From the NCBI GenBank assembly GCA_030603385.1, contig JAUVXW010000004.1, positions 1 through 64,000 on the forward strand: a stretch of 64,000 nt of DNA, written 5' to 3'. Below, piece by piece: positions 34,502 through 44,182 of the stretch. Position 1 is the stretch's first letter. The number at the start of each line of letters is the position of its first letter. The translations under genes were made by a program, and so were the position numbers. The notes beneath the pieces are model-generated. The model was given only the letters and a program-made list of their open reading frames with translations. It searched no databases and was not told where the DNA came from. This DNA comes from Promethearchaeota archaeon (lineage in GTDB: Archaea; Asgardarchaeota; Lokiarchaeia; Sigyniarchaeales; SOKP01).

Positions 34502-35265
34502 TGGTAGAAAAACATAAATTTTTAGTTTATAGAAATTCTGGTAATGGAAAAAGTCATTATGACAAATTCGAATTTCCAGTTTCAAAGGGTATGAGTATTT
34601 TAGATGCTCTTTTTTATATACAGGATTATTTTGATTCAACACTAGCTTTTCGTTATGCGTGTAGGGGAGCAATTTGTGGATCATGTGGAATGACTATAGA
34701 TAAAGTACCCTTGCTCGCGTGTAGAACTCAAGTATCTACCGTTAAAATTGCTAAGAAACCCATTAATTTGCCTGAGTTTAAATTTGGTGATCATCCAGAT
34801 TGGGATCCTGATACTGAAATTTTGGTTGAGCCATTACCGAATATGACAGTTTTAAAAGATTTGGTTGTAGATATGAAACCTTTCTGGAAATTTTATAGAG
34901 AGATTGAACCGTTTTTTGAAAGAGAGTTGAATGATATTGCTCCAGAATCAACACAATCACCATCTCAAATGAAAAAAATTGAACGTCTAGTCTATTGTAT
35001 ATTGTGTGGATTATGCTGGGCTTGCCCTGTTAGCAACAAAAATCCAAAATATTTAGGACCAGCACAATTAGCAAAAGCAGAGAGATTTATAAGTGATTCA
35101 AGAATATCAAATGAGAAACAGAGATCAATTCTTTCACGTGTTTTAAAGGATGATGCAGTTCCTGCATGTGAGAAATTTTTCGTCTGCAATCGGATCTGTC
35201 CTAAGGGAGTTATGCCAGGGACAGCAATTAAGGATATAAGAGATAAAAATATCAGTGAGAGATAA
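34501..35265 (+). CDS. sdhB: Succinate dehydrogenase/fumarate reductase iron-sulfur subunit
   Basis: A protein of 254 residues. The [2Fe-2S] site is CRGAICGSCG with a later CRTQV (about residues 59-81). The [4Fe-4S] and [3Fe-4S] sites come from CILCGLCWACP (about 165-175), AC.KFFVCNRICPKG and the cysteines between. It carries electrons from SdhA towards a quinone or another acceptor. The gene overlaps sdhA. No sdhC, sdhD or CCG-domain anchor follows; the next genes are a small protein and a nucleotidyltransferase. The HdrD-like protein at 62515 is far away and only a speculative partner. Confidence 0.95.
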   Translation: MVEKHKFLVYRNSGNGKSHYDKFEFPVSKGMSILDALFYIQDYFDSTLAFRYACRGAICGSCGMTIDKVPLLACRTQVSTVKIAKKPINLPEFKFGDHPDWDPDTEILVEPLPNMTVLKDLVVDMKPFWKFYREIEPFFERELNDIAPESTQSPSQMKKIERLVYCILCGLCWACPVSNKNPKYLGPAQLAKAERFISDSRISNEKQRSILSRVLKDDAVPACEKFFVCNRICPKGVMPGTAIKDIRDKNISER

Positions 35266-35451
35266 GAGTTAAAGATTTTGTTTTTCTTTTTATAGAATTT
35301 TTTATTTCTTTTTTCTATTGTAAATATACAGTAAGATTCATTCAATTATTTTGAAAATCTAAGGGATTCTATAATATTAATAAACCGTTTTTCTATTATT
35401 ATATTTAAAGGAGTTAACAATATAAAGTTAAAATATGGTATGAAAGAATAA

Positions 35452-35688
35452 ATGACATCTGAATCAAATAATAATTTTAGAAAAATTACTAGAGATTTTA
35501 AAGGAAGAATAGAGTTAATGAAAAAAACGGAGTTAAAAAAAATTGAGTCAATTTTCTTAGAAATCTATGAATTAGGATTACAAGATTACATTCAAAAGGA
35601 AAAAGAGAGATATCCTGATAAAACTCATAAAGAAATTATTATAAATATGTATCAGTTCCATGATAAATTACGAGGGAGAAAAAAGTAA
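35452..35688 (+). CDS. Small helical protein upstream of a nucleotidyltransferase, possible antitoxin
   Basis: A protein of 78 residues, strongly charged and probably helical (ITRDFKGRIELMKKTELKK, YIQKEKERYPDKTHKEIIIN). It ends directly before the ATG of the nucleotidyltransferase gene (no gap). I do not recognise the family. Layout and size fit the antitoxin or accessory half of a two-gene module. Confidence 0.55.
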   Translation: MTSESNNNFRKITRDFKGRIELMKKTELKKIESIFLEIYELGLQDYIQKEKERYPDKTHKEIIINMYQFHDKLRGRKK

Positions 35689-36318
35689 ATGGAAAACACT
35701 TATAAACAAGCATTTTTACAAATAATTGATTTTTTAGAAGGCTTGGAAGAAAACAAGGGTGTTAAATATTATTTAGTAGGAGGTATTTTAGTAAATTTAT
35801 ACTCAGACTTTAGGATTACTCGTGATATTGATATTGTAATAGATTTGCAATCATCTAATATTACTCTTGCCGATTATATTTCACTATTGGAAAAAAATAA
35901 TTTTCATCCATTACAAGATTGGAAAACAACTTTATTTCTGGCTAGAGAAATCAATATTATTCAATTTTTAGACAAAAGCGATACGGTAAGATATGATAAT
36001 CACATAGTAGTAAAAATCAGTAGCAATAAATATAAAAAAATGGGTCCCATTGGATTAAAAAAGAGAGTTCGAGAGAGGGTCTTTGGCATTGAATGCTGGG
36101 TTACTTCAAAAGAAGATTTTATCTTAAGTAAATTAGTATATGGAGGTTGGCAAGATTATACTGATGCTTTGGGGTGTTGGTTACGTTTTCAGAATGAATT
36201 AGATAAGGATTATTTAGAATTTGTTAGCAGTCAATTAGATATAGAACAAGAATATTTATTATTAAAATCTGGAATAGATGATCCAGATGACTTTTTCAAA
36301 AGATTAAAAGGAAAATAA
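35689..36318 (+). CDS. Nucleotidyltransferase-fold protein (AbiEii/DUF6036-like), pair 2
   Basis: A protein of 209 residues. KYYLVGGILVNLYSDFRITR (about residues 25-44) followed by DIDIVID is the GG...TRDIDxxxD nucleotidyltransferase core. SKEDFILSKLVYGG matches the later helix of AbiEii-like proteins. It starts immediately after the stop of a 78-residue protein gene. Related in fold, but not close in sequence, to the protein at 31904. Possible role: toxin that modifies RNA, or an antitoxin enzyme; the sequence does not decide. Confidence 0.7.
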   Translation: MENTYKQAFLQIIDFLEGLEENKGVKYYLVGGILVNLYSDFRITRDIDIVIDLQSSNITLADYISLLEKNNFHPLQDWKTTLFLAREINIIQFLDKSDTVRYDNHIVVKISSNKYKKMGPIGLKKRVRERVFGIECWVTSKEDFILSKLVYGGWQDYTDALGCWLRFQNELDKDYLEFVSSQLDIEQEYLLLKSGIDDPDDFFKRLKGK

Positions 36319-36468
36319 TTATTTCATGGATATTTTTAAGCTTTTAATCCTCGATTTTTTTTCTTGTTTTCAATAATTTAGATATCTTCTTTTTCAAATG
36401 AAGCTTTATTTAATTCTAAATAGTATTAAAAAACAAAAAAAAAATAAATAGCACAAAGTGAGAATTGA

Positions 36469-37935
36469 GTGTCGAAAGAAGAATATTATAAACCTACTTG
36501 GAATTCTTTAAAGAAGCATAGAACTCCGGAGTGGTTAGACGACGCAAAATTTGGGATTTACTACCATTGGGGTGTTTATTCAGTTCCTGCATGTGGCCCT
36601 AACGTCAGTTGGTATCCGCTCTGGATGTATAGAAAAGGTTCTCGACAATATGAATACCATGTTAAACATTATGGAGATCCATCTGAATTTGGTTATAAAG
36701 ATCTAATACCCCTGTTTAAAGCAGAAAAATTCAATCCCGATGAGTGGGCAAAATTATTTAAAGATGCGGGAGCTAAATTCGCCGGTCCTGTTGCGATTCA
36801 TCATGATTCCTTTGCCATGTGGGATAGTAAGGTAACTAAATGGAATGCTACCAATATGGGTCCAAAGAGGGATACTGTCGGTGAAATGGAAAAAGCGATA
36901 AGAAAGCAAGGTATGAAGTTTATGGTTGCATTCCATCATGCTGCAAATTGGTTCTTCTTTCCACATTCTATTCCTGAATATGATACTTCAAATCCAGAAT
37001 TCGCAGGGTTATATGGTGTGAGATACAATGGGAAATATAAACGATATCAGGTATGGCCAAATAAAGAATTTCTTGATTGGTGGAAAGCTATTGTTATTGA
37101 AGTAATTGATAAATATAAACCTGATCTTATATGGTGGGATTTTGGATTGGGAAGGATTAATGAAAAATATAAAAAAGAAGTTTTGGCACATTATTTTAAC
37201 AGCGCTGATGAATGGGGAAAAGAAGTTGAAATACTTTATAAAATGAACAATATTCCCCCCGGAGTGGGGGTAGTTGATTACGAAGTGGGGCGGGCAAATA
37301 AATTAACATATTATAAATGGATAACAGATACTTCTGTAGATATTAATGCTCAAAGTACAGCCTGGGGTTATGCTCGAGAAGCGGGTGTAAAGTCATCTAG
37401 AATACTCGTTCATAATTTCATTGATCGAGTGGCAAAACATGGTTATTTAGTTATTAATGTGGGTCCAAAGGCTGATGGCACTATACCAGAGCTCCATCAA
37501 GAAGCATTACTGGATATGGGAAAGTGGTTGGAACTTAACGGGGAGGCTATTTATGGAAGTACCCCCTGGTCAATTGCTGAAGAAGGACCTACAAAATTGG
37601 ACGAGGGTGGTATGTTTTCTGAAAGAAGTGATCGACCGTACACTCCAGAAGATATCCGGTTCACAGTGAAGGATAATGCACTTTATGCAATTGTATTAGG
37701 ATGGCCTTATAGACCAAAATGGACAATTTCAACCCTTAGAAAATCTTTAATAAATGTAGATCAAAATGAAAATAATTCAATCCATCTTATCACAGAGGAA
37801 GAAATCAAATCTATTAAAATGTTGGGAGTTAATCAAGATCTTAGATGGACATTAGACGATGATGGCTTACATATAGAAGTTCCAGATAAAAAGCCATGCG
37901 ATCACGCAGTAACTTTCAAAATTAGTTGGAATTAG
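36469..37935 (+). CDS. Alpha-L-fucosidase-like glycosidase, family 29
   Basis: A protein of 488 residues, starting with GTG. WLDDAKFGIYYHWGVYSVPAC (read as WLDDAKFGIYYHWG and VYSVPAC) and GPVAIHHDSFAMWDS are the GH29 landmarks. The nucleophile aspartate is in DLIWWDFGLGR (about residue 224), and VAKHGYLVINVGPKADGTIPE closes the barrel. It is a second GH29 type, distinct from the one at 19340, and may prefer a different linkage or a related sugar. No signal peptide. It lies 60 bases before the GH31 alpha-xylosidase gene on the same strand, and both probably act on fucosylated xyloglucan-type oligosaccharides. Confidence 0.88.
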   Translation: MSKEEYYKPTWNSLKKHRTPEWLDDAKFGIYYHWGVYSVPACGPNVSWYPLWMYRKGSRQYEYHVKHYGDPSEFGYKDLIPLFKAEKFNPDEWAKLFKDAGAKFAGPVAIHHDSFAMWDSKVTKWNATNMGPKRDTVGEMEKAIRKQGMKFMVAFHHAANWFFFPHSIPEYDTSNPEFAGLYGVRYNGKYKRYQVWPNKEFLDWWKAIVIEVIDKYKPDLIWWDFGLGRINEKYKKEVLAHYFNSADEWGKEVEILYKMNNIPPGVGVVDYEVGRANKLTYYKWITDTSVDINAQSTAWGYAREAGVKSSRILVHNFIDRVAKHGYLVINVGPKADGTIPELHQEALLDMGKWLELNGEAIYGSTPWSIAEEGPTKLDEGGMFSERSDRPYTPEDIRFTVKDNALYAIVLGWPYRPKWTISTLRKSLINVDQNENNSIHLITEEEIKSIKMLGVNQDLRWTLDDDGLHIEVPDKKPCDHAVTFKISWN

Positions 37936-37995
37936 TCTGGTTTTTAAAAATTTTTTTTACTAAATTTTTTTAAGAATATTAGATAACAGATATCT

Positions 37996-40290
37996 ATGAA
38001 TACCAGATTATTAGAATCTAAAAAGATTATTAGAAATACTGTTAATCGAGTTCAATACCTAAAACAAGAAGGAAATTCTTTTATTTTCAAAACCGAGGGG
38101 CGATCTTATCCTAAAAAAATTCAAGAACTTCTTCCTAGGAACAAAGTACAAGAAGTTGATAAATTTAATGGTTTCTTACAAATAGAAAATCTTTCAGATA
38201 CAATTTTTAGAATTCGTTATAAAGAAGCTGATACCATTGAAGAAAATGAAACCCCTATGGTTATTGGCACATTCGAAGGCCCTCAAAATATAGATATTTC
38301 GATATTGAAAGACAAGATTGAAATAAAAACTAATAAGATAAATATAAATATAATTCTATATCCTTTTAGAGTTCAAGTAAACAATTTTACTGAAAAAAAA
38401 TTATGTGGAATTGGGGGTTTTGAAAAACATGATTTCAGGCAATGGGATTCATTTAATGCGGGAATTTGCTATTCACAAAGTGATAAATCTCCAATTGCTG
38501 TTGAATTGTTTGATCTCGATCCTCATGAAGCGATTTATGGATTTGGGGAAAAATTTACGCGATTAAATAAGGTTGGGCAAACTATTGATATATTAACAGA
38601 AGAAGCTAGTAGCACAATATCTCCACGGACTTATAAACCTATACCGTTTTTTGTAAGCACTAAAGGATATGGGGTATTTTTTAACCATTCAAGTCTGATG
38701 ACATGTTGGGTTGGCAGTTTAAGCTCTGGAGATATTCAGATTGCAATCGAAGATAATTTTCTAGATTATTTTGTCATTTTAGGGGATATTAAGGAGATTC
38801 TTTCTCAATATACAGATATTACTGGTAAGGGAGTAGTACCTCCAAAATGGAGCTTTGGCTATTGGCAATCTAAAATCTCGTATAAAAGTGCAGGTGAGAC
38901 TCTGAAAATAGCCCGAAAACTTAGAGAAAATAAAATACCTTGTGATATAATTCATTTAGACACCTATTGGTTTAAAGAAGATTGGTACTGCGATCTTGAA
39001 ATGGATAAAGAGAGGTTCCCAGATCCTGAAGCATATTTTAACGAAATGGCTAAAATGGGTTTTAAAATTTCTTTATGGCAATTACCTTATATTCCTGAAG
39101 GTTCTCAATATTTCGAGGAACTAAAAGCGGTTGATGGTTTTGTAAAAACTAGAGATGGTGAAATATATGATACTGGCATAATTTTTAGCAGAGAAAAAAG
39201 AATCGCGGCATGTATTGATTTTACTAACCCCAAAGCGGTTGAGGTTTATCAAAAATGGATTGGCAGACTCCTTAAATTAGGGGCTAAAGTAATTAAAGTT
39301 GACTTTGGGGAACAAGCACCTATCGATGGTATTTATCATAATGGCAAAACAGGTCGTCGAATGCATAATTTATATCCTCTTCTTTATAACCAAGCAGCAG
39401 CTAAAATAACAAAAGAAATACATGGGATAGGATTTATTTGGGCAAGATCGGCATGGGCAGGTTCACAACGTTATCCTGTTCATTGGGGGGGTGACAGCTC
39501 AGCTAACTGGTTTAATATTATACCAACCCTAGAGGCGGGACTTTCATTTGGACTTTCTGGATTCCAATTTTGGAGTGAAGATATTGGCGGCTTCACAGGC
39601 AATACTGGCGGAGATCTATTAATTCGTTGGATGCAAATGGGATTATTTCATTCTCATAGTAGGATTCATGGGACTTTTAAAAGGGAATTATATAGATTTA
39701 ATAAAAATGTTATAAAGATTTGTCGTGATTACATTAACTTACGATATCGTTTAATCCCATACATTTACGGTTCTGCAATAAAATGTGTTGAAACTTCTTT
39801 ACCGATGACTAGAGCGCTAGTAATTGAATTTCAAGACGATCCAACTGTATGGAATATTGGTGATCAATTTTTATTTGGAGATTTCTTTTTAATAGCACCA
39901 ATTTATAGAGCTGATAATAATAGAGCTATTTATTTTCCTGAAGGGACATGGGTTGATTGGTGGACTAAAGATAAAATTAAAGGAAAGCAATGGATTAACA
40001 TTGATTCAGATATTGACAAACTGCCTCTTTATGTAAGGGAAGGAGCGATAATTCCAATGGGTCCTATCATGCAATACATTGATGAATTTGAAATTAGTGA
40101 AATTGAATTATATATTGCACCCTTTCAAAAAGATGGAACAACTGAATTCACTATACCAGTAAATAATGAAATGATCAAAGTTGAGTATACAGCTTTAAAA
40201 GGAGAGCATAATCTTAAGATCGAAAAGAGTAAAGTTAAATTCAAGATTGTAGTAATGGGGAATGAGGAGTTAAAAATTAATAAGGAATAA
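37996..40290 (+). CDS. Alpha-xylosidase-like glycosidase, family 31
   Basis: A protein of 764 residues of the YicI type. GFGEKFTRLNKVGQ lies in the N-terminal beta domain (about residues 180-193). The nucleophile aspartate is in IKVDFGEQAP (about residue 434), and the acid/base aspartate in VHWGGDSSANW (about residue 501). KVDFGE rather than the WNDMNE of alpha-glucosidases points to alpha-xylosidase. It would remove xylose from the non-reducing end of xyloglucan fragments. No signal peptide. It follows the GH29 gene. Confidence 0.9.
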   Translation: MNTRLLESKKIIRNTVNRVQYLKQEGNSFIFKTEGRSYPKKIQELLPRNKVQEVDKFNGFLQIENLSDTIFRIRYKEADTIEENETPMVIGTFEGPQNIDISILKDKIEIKTNKININIILYPFRVQVNNFTEKKLCGIGGFEKHDFRQWDSFNAGICYSQSDKSPIAVELFDLDPHEAIYGFGEKFTRLNKVGQTIDILTEEASSTISPRTYKPIPFFVSTKGYGVFFNHSSLMTCWVGSLSSGDIQIAIEDNFLDYFVILGDIKEILSQYTDITGKGVVPPKWSFGYWQSKISYKSAGETLKIARKLRENKIPCDIIHLDTYWFKEDWYCDLEMDKERFPDPEAYFNEMAKMGFKISLWQLPYIPEGSQYFEELKAVDGFVKTRDGEIYDTGIIFSREKRIAACIDFTNPKAVEVYQKWIGRLLKLGAKVIKVDFGEQAPIDGIYHNGKTGRRMHNLYPLLYNQAAAKITKEIHGIGFIWARSAWAGSQRYPVHWGGDSSANWFNIIPTLEAGLSFGLSGFQFWSEDIGGFTGNTGGDLLIRWMQMGLFHSHSRIHGTFKRELYRFNKNVIKICRDYINLRYRLIPYIYGSAIKCVETSLPMTRALVIEFQDDPTVWNIGDQFLFGDFFLIAPIYRADNNRAIYFPEGTWVDWWTKDKIKGKQWINIDSDIDKLPLYVREGAIIPMGPIMQYIDEFEISEIELYIAPFQKDGTTEFTIPVNNEMIKVEYTALKGEHNLKIEKSKVKFKIVVMGNEELKINKE

Positions 40291-40384
40291 CTTTATTAAA
40301 TTTAAGAAATCTCTCGAATCAAATTAATAACAGTAAAGATTTTTTCCTTCAATTCGGAAGTTTGATAAGGATTTATTAATTCAT

Positions 40385-41233
40385 CTATTTCCATCTATCG
40401 AGAGTAGGATTCCACATTCCTATATATAATTTTTCATCAAAACTATTAAGAAGAGACATATCTTCTTCAGATAGGGTAAAATCGAAGATTTGAGAATTTT
40501 CTATTATATGTTCTTCTTTTGATGATTTAGGGATTACAATGATATTATGTTGTAAATCCCATCGGATTAATATTTGAGCAGTAGTTTTATTATATTTTTG
40601 AGCTACTTCCATGAGCTTTTTGTCGTCTAATTTTCTTCCTTTAGTTAAAGGGCTATAAGCTTCAAGTCTGATGTCATGGTTCTCACAAAAATCCTTTAAA
40701 TCTTTTAAATATAGATAAGGGGTAAGTTCAACTTGATTAACTGTTGGTATAACATCTGCTTCGTTTAGTAATTCTTCAAGATGATGTTGATAGTAGTTAC
40801 TTACGCCTATAGAACGAGCTTTTCCATCTTTATAAATTTTCTCTAGAGCTTTCCACGCATCTTGTCGATGGGTTGGTTCTGGCCAATGTAATAAATAAAG
40901 ATCGACGTAGTCTAAATTTAAACTTTTTAGGCTTCTCTCAAATGCTTTCAGTGCTTTATCATATTGAAATGATGATATCCAAAGCTTAGTTGTAACAAAA
41001 ATTTCCTCTCGTTTTAAATCGCATTCCTGCATTGCATTCTTTATACCTTGACCAACGCCCTTTTCATTACCATATATCGTTGCGGTATCGAAATGCCGAT
41101 ACCCCGCACTAATAGCCCAACGAATGGCATTTACTACGGTATTTCCATCCGAAATTTCCCATGTGCCTAGCCCTAAAAGTGGTATTTCAACACCATTATT
41201 TAATTTAATTTTGGAGTTTATGTTTAAATCCAT
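40385..41233 (-). CDS. Aldo/keto reductase
   Basis: A protein of 282 residues, a TIM barrel of the AKR family. The tetrad is visible: Asp and Tyr in FDTATIYGNE (about residues 48-57), Lys in FVTTKLWIS (about residue 80), and His in LYLLHWPEP (about residue 113). IVIPKSSKEEHI (about 237-248) binds the NADPH phosphate. It reduces an aldehyde or ketone. The gene follows the rubredoxin-PoxB fusion on the same strand after about 40 bases, and could handle acetaldehyde-like or sugar-derived carbonyls. Confidence 0.9.
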   Translation of the reverse strand: MDLNINSKIKLNNGVEIPLLGLGTWEISDGNTVVNAIRWAISAGYRHFDTATIYGNEKGVGQGIKNAMQECDLKREEIFVTTKLWISSFQYDKALKAFERSLKSLNLDYVDLYLLHWPEPTHRQDAWKALEKIYKDGKARSIGVSNYYQHHLEELLNEADVIPTVNQVELTPYLYLKDLKDFCENHDIRLEAYSPLTKGRKLDDKKLMEVAQKYNKTTAQILIRWDLQHNIIVIPKSSKEEHIIENSQIFDFTLSEEDMSLLNSFDEKLYIGMWNPTLDRWK

Positions 41234-41275
41234 AATTTCTCACCTCACTGTTTTTTCAACCAATTTTTCATGTCT

Positions 41276-43066
41276 TTAATCAACTCTTTTTGTTGAAGCT
41301 GCCATTTTATTAGGATCTGACATCACTTCAACAATCGAGGGCTTTCCAGAACTTAAAGCTTGTTCTAAAGCATCATCCATTTTGTCTGGTGTTTCAACTC
41401 TAATTCCAAAGCCTCCACAAGATCGAGCAAACTCAGCAAAATTAGGATTAGGAAACTCGACTCCATAGATTGGATAACCATCACGTATTAATTCTTTTTT
41501 AATATTTTTTAAAACACAGTCATGGAATAAAACAACTACAATGTTCAAATTTTCTCGCACTACTGTTGTAAAATCAGCCATTAGCATAGCGAATCCTCCA
41601 TCGCTCGCAAGGCAAATAACTTGTCTTTCGGGATAATTTATTTTCGCTGCAATTGATGCAGGCAAAGCAAAACCCATACTTGCCATATTTGCATTTAGAT
41701 AAGTTCTATGTCCTTCGCAAATGAATTTCTTATAGAAATGATATGTATGATCACCCACATCCACACAGATTATGGCATCGTTTTCTAAAATTCTCCTCAT
41801 AGATTGAATAACATACCCTGGATTTATTGGAACCGATAAATCTTTTGCTTCTAATTCAAGTTCAGCCATATGTTTTTGTTTCATTTTAAAAACGTGTGAT
41901 AAAAAATTATTGTTTTCCTGTTTTACTTCTACTAAAGGTATTAATTTCTTAAGAGTGAGTTTACCATCACCTATTAATCCAACATCAACATCAAAGGTTT
42001 TACCTATTCGAGTTGGGTCATGATCTATTTGTAATATTTTTACGTTTGAAGGCACGAGATTTGCTTGTCTAAAGCCTGAGCCAATAATAATTATTAAATC
42101 ACATTCTCGAATAGCCATAGCTGAATATTTTGTCCCTATTGAGCCTAATACGCCCACAGCATATCTATGTGTTTCATGAACAACACCTTTAACTCGTGAG
42201 GTAGTGGCAATTGGGGCTTTCAATTTCTCTGAGAGTTCAATAAGTAGTTCTCCAGCATATCTCGATCCCCATCCCCCGAATAATACTGGTCTGGTGCATT
42301 TATTGATTAGATCTGCCGCTTTTTGTATTTCCTCATCAGTTGATATAACATTACTTTTAAACAATCGTTTTTCTGGTTGGATTATTTTATCATCTAATTT
42401 ATCAACAAGAACATCTGTCGGGCAACTTAAAACAGCTACTCCTGGTTTCTTGAGTGCATATTTTGCTGCCATCATTGTAAGCTTAATTGCCTGATTCGAT
42501 CTTGCAATAGTTTCAGCGTATTCTGCAAAGGGTCGAAATAATGTAATTTGGTCTATCTCTTGAAAAGCTTCACTACCTAAGTAAACTTCAGCAATTTGAC
42601 CTACAAGTGCTAAAACGGGGCTTCTATCAGTTGCAGAGTCCATTAATCCAGTAATTAAATTAGTGGCTCCAGGTCCAGCAATAGACATACAAACACCCAA
42701 CTTACCGGTAATCTTCCCGTGAGCAGAAGCAATGAAAGCAGCTGTTTCTTCATGTCTAGTTAAAATAAAATCAATTTTTTCGTTTTCACGAATTGCATTA
42801 ACTAAAGGAAGATTAGAATCTCCAGGAATTCCAAAAACATGCGTAACTCCAAAAGCAACTAATTGTTCAATAATTTTTTCTGCTACATTTGTAGTTATAT
42901 TTTCATCCCCTTTACTCACCCCCTCTGGAACAAAAGCACTTTTAGGTGCACCGCAAACAGGACATGTCCAAGAGTCAGATAAAACGGCAAATTTTTTACC
43001 CTCGTTTTTCTCATCATAAATAAAATTACAGACAGAACATCTAAATCTAGCCAAAATTTTCACCAA
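41276..43066 (-). CDS. Rubredoxin-pyruvate oxidase (PoxB-like ThDP enzyme) fusion
   Basis: A protein of 596 residues. Residues 1-48 are a rubredoxin (CSVCNFIYDE and CPVCGAP). From about residue 60 a ThDP enzyme follows. VFGIPGDSNLPLV and RHEETAAFIASAHGKITG hold the activating glutamate. The middle domain (RPVLFGGWGSRYAG, YAVGVLGSIG, DLIIIIGSGF) is like the FAD domain of PoxB. The ThDP/Mg site ICLASDGGFAMLMADF carries SDG in place of the usual GDG. The PoxB C-terminal membrane-binding tail is lacking. It probably decarboxylates pyruvate and passes electrons through FAD to the attached rubredoxin. TTG or the next GTG is the start. Confidence 0.82.
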   Translation of the reverse strand: MVKILARFRCSVCNFIYDEKNEGKKFAVLSDSWTCPVCGAPKSAFVPEGVSKGDENITTNVAEKIIEQLVAFGVTHVFGIPGDSNLPLVNAIRENEKIDFILTRHEETAAFIASAHGKITGKLGVCMSIAGPGATNLITGLMDSATDRSPVLALVGQIAEVYLGSEAFQEIDQITLFRPFAEYAETIARSNQAIKLTMMAAKYALKKPGVAVLSCPTDVLVDKLDDKIIQPEKRLFKSNVISTDEEIQKAADLINKCTRPVLFGGWGSRYAGELLIELSEKLKAPIATTSRVKGVVHETHRYAVGVLGSIGTKYSAMAIRECDLIIIIGSGFRQANLVPSNVKILQIDHDPTRIGKTFDVDVGLIGDGKLTLKKLIPLVEVKQENNNFLSHVFKMKQKHMAELELEAKDLSVPINPGYVIQSMRRILENDAIICVDVGDHTYHFYKKFICEGHRTYLNANMASMGFALPASIAAKINYPERQVICLASDGGFAMLMADFTTVVRENLNIVVVLFHDCVLKNIKKELIRDGYPIYGVEFPNPNFAEFARSCGGFGIRVETPDKMDDALEQALSSGKPSIVEVMSDPNKMAASTKRVD

Positions 43067-43200
43067 CTTATAAAGAATACAATATTGATTTAAAGTTATT
43101 TACGGAAATAATGAGAAATAAACTTTAGGCATATAAACTATAAGTTTTTATTAACACCAAAACTAATTCTTTTTAATTCTAATATTAAAATTGATACAAA

Positions 43201-44112
43201 ATGTCTGAAGAAATTATTAGGAAAAAATTTCCTCAATTTAAGAGCGAATTTGCTGAAGTTAACAACATTAAACTTCACTATGTTAAAGCAGGTCCGGAGG
43301 AAGGAAAACTAATTGTTTTTTTGCATGGATTTCCCCAGTTTTGGTATATGTGGAGAGATCAGCTTTTAGATTTTTCAAAAGATTACTTAGCAGTTGCTCC
43401 TGACATGAGGGGATATAATCTCTCATCTAAACCCGAGGAAATTGAACAATATCAACCTCAACATATGGTAGAAGATCTCAGGGCATTAGTCGAGGACCAT
43501 TTTAATCGTAAAGAATTTATATTAGTTGGACATGATTGGGGTGGTGTTGTTGCTTATCCATTTGCGAGTGCGTATCCAAATTTGGTTGAAAAACTAATTA
43601 TTATCAATGCTCCTCATCCAAATGTATTTGCGAAATTATTAGCAAAAAATAAATCTCAACAATCTTCAAGTTCATATGTATTATTTTTTAGATCACAAAA
43701 GGCTGAGGAAGTATTGTCTGCAAATAATTATGCTGCTTTGTTGGGCGTAATTGCTACTCCTGAAATGGAGTTTAGTGATGATGATCGCCAAATGTATATA
43801 GAAGCATGGTCTCAACAAGGTGCTTTAACTGGAGGACTGAATTATTATCGAGCTGGTGGATTACGTCCTCCATCACAAGGAGAAAAAATCTCAGAAGTAG
43901 CGGGTGAGCAGATGGAGATAAATCAAATAATGATAAATGTTCCGACATTAGTAATTTGGGCAGAGAAAGACACCGCTCTAACAGTTCATAATCTTGAAGG
44001 TTTGGATGAATTTGTACCTGAATTAGCTATTAATCGCATTCCAGAAGGATCTCATTGGGTTATTAATGAACAGCCTGAGAGGATAAATAAATTAATTAGG
44101 GATTTTATATAG
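43201..44112 (+). CDS. Alpha/beta hydrolase, epoxide-hydrolase-like
   Basis: A protein of 303 residues. The oxyanion motif HGFPQFWYMW is at about residues 43-52. The nucleophile aspartate is in LVGHDWGGVVAY (about residue 111), the charge-relay aspartate in WAEKDTAL, and the histidine in GSHWVINEQP near the end. An Asp nucleophile in GHDWGG is characteristic of soluble epoxide hydrolases and haloalkane dehalogenases; HGFP favours the former. The substrate is unknown. It stands alone before a gelsolin-like gene. Confidence 0.82.
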   Translation: MSEEIIRKKFPQFKSEFAEVNNIKLHYVKAGPEEGKLIVFLHGFPQFWYMWRDQLLDFSKDYLAVAPDMRGYNLSSKPEEIEQYQPQHMVEDLRALVEDHFNRKEFILVGHDWGGVVAYPFASAYPNLVEKLIIINAPHPNVFAKLLAKNKSQQSSSSYVLFFRSQKAEEVLSANNYAALLGVIATPEMEFSDDDRQMYIEAWSQQGALTGGLNYYRAGGLRPPSQGEKISEVAGEQMEINQIMINVPTLVIWAEKDTALTVHNLEGLDEFVPELAINRIPEGSHWVINEQPERINKLIRDFI

Positions 44113-44182
44113 AAATGTTGTAAGCCTAGACAAATAAGTCAAACTTATATATTTTTTTAACATATTTAATCTTTAGATAAAA

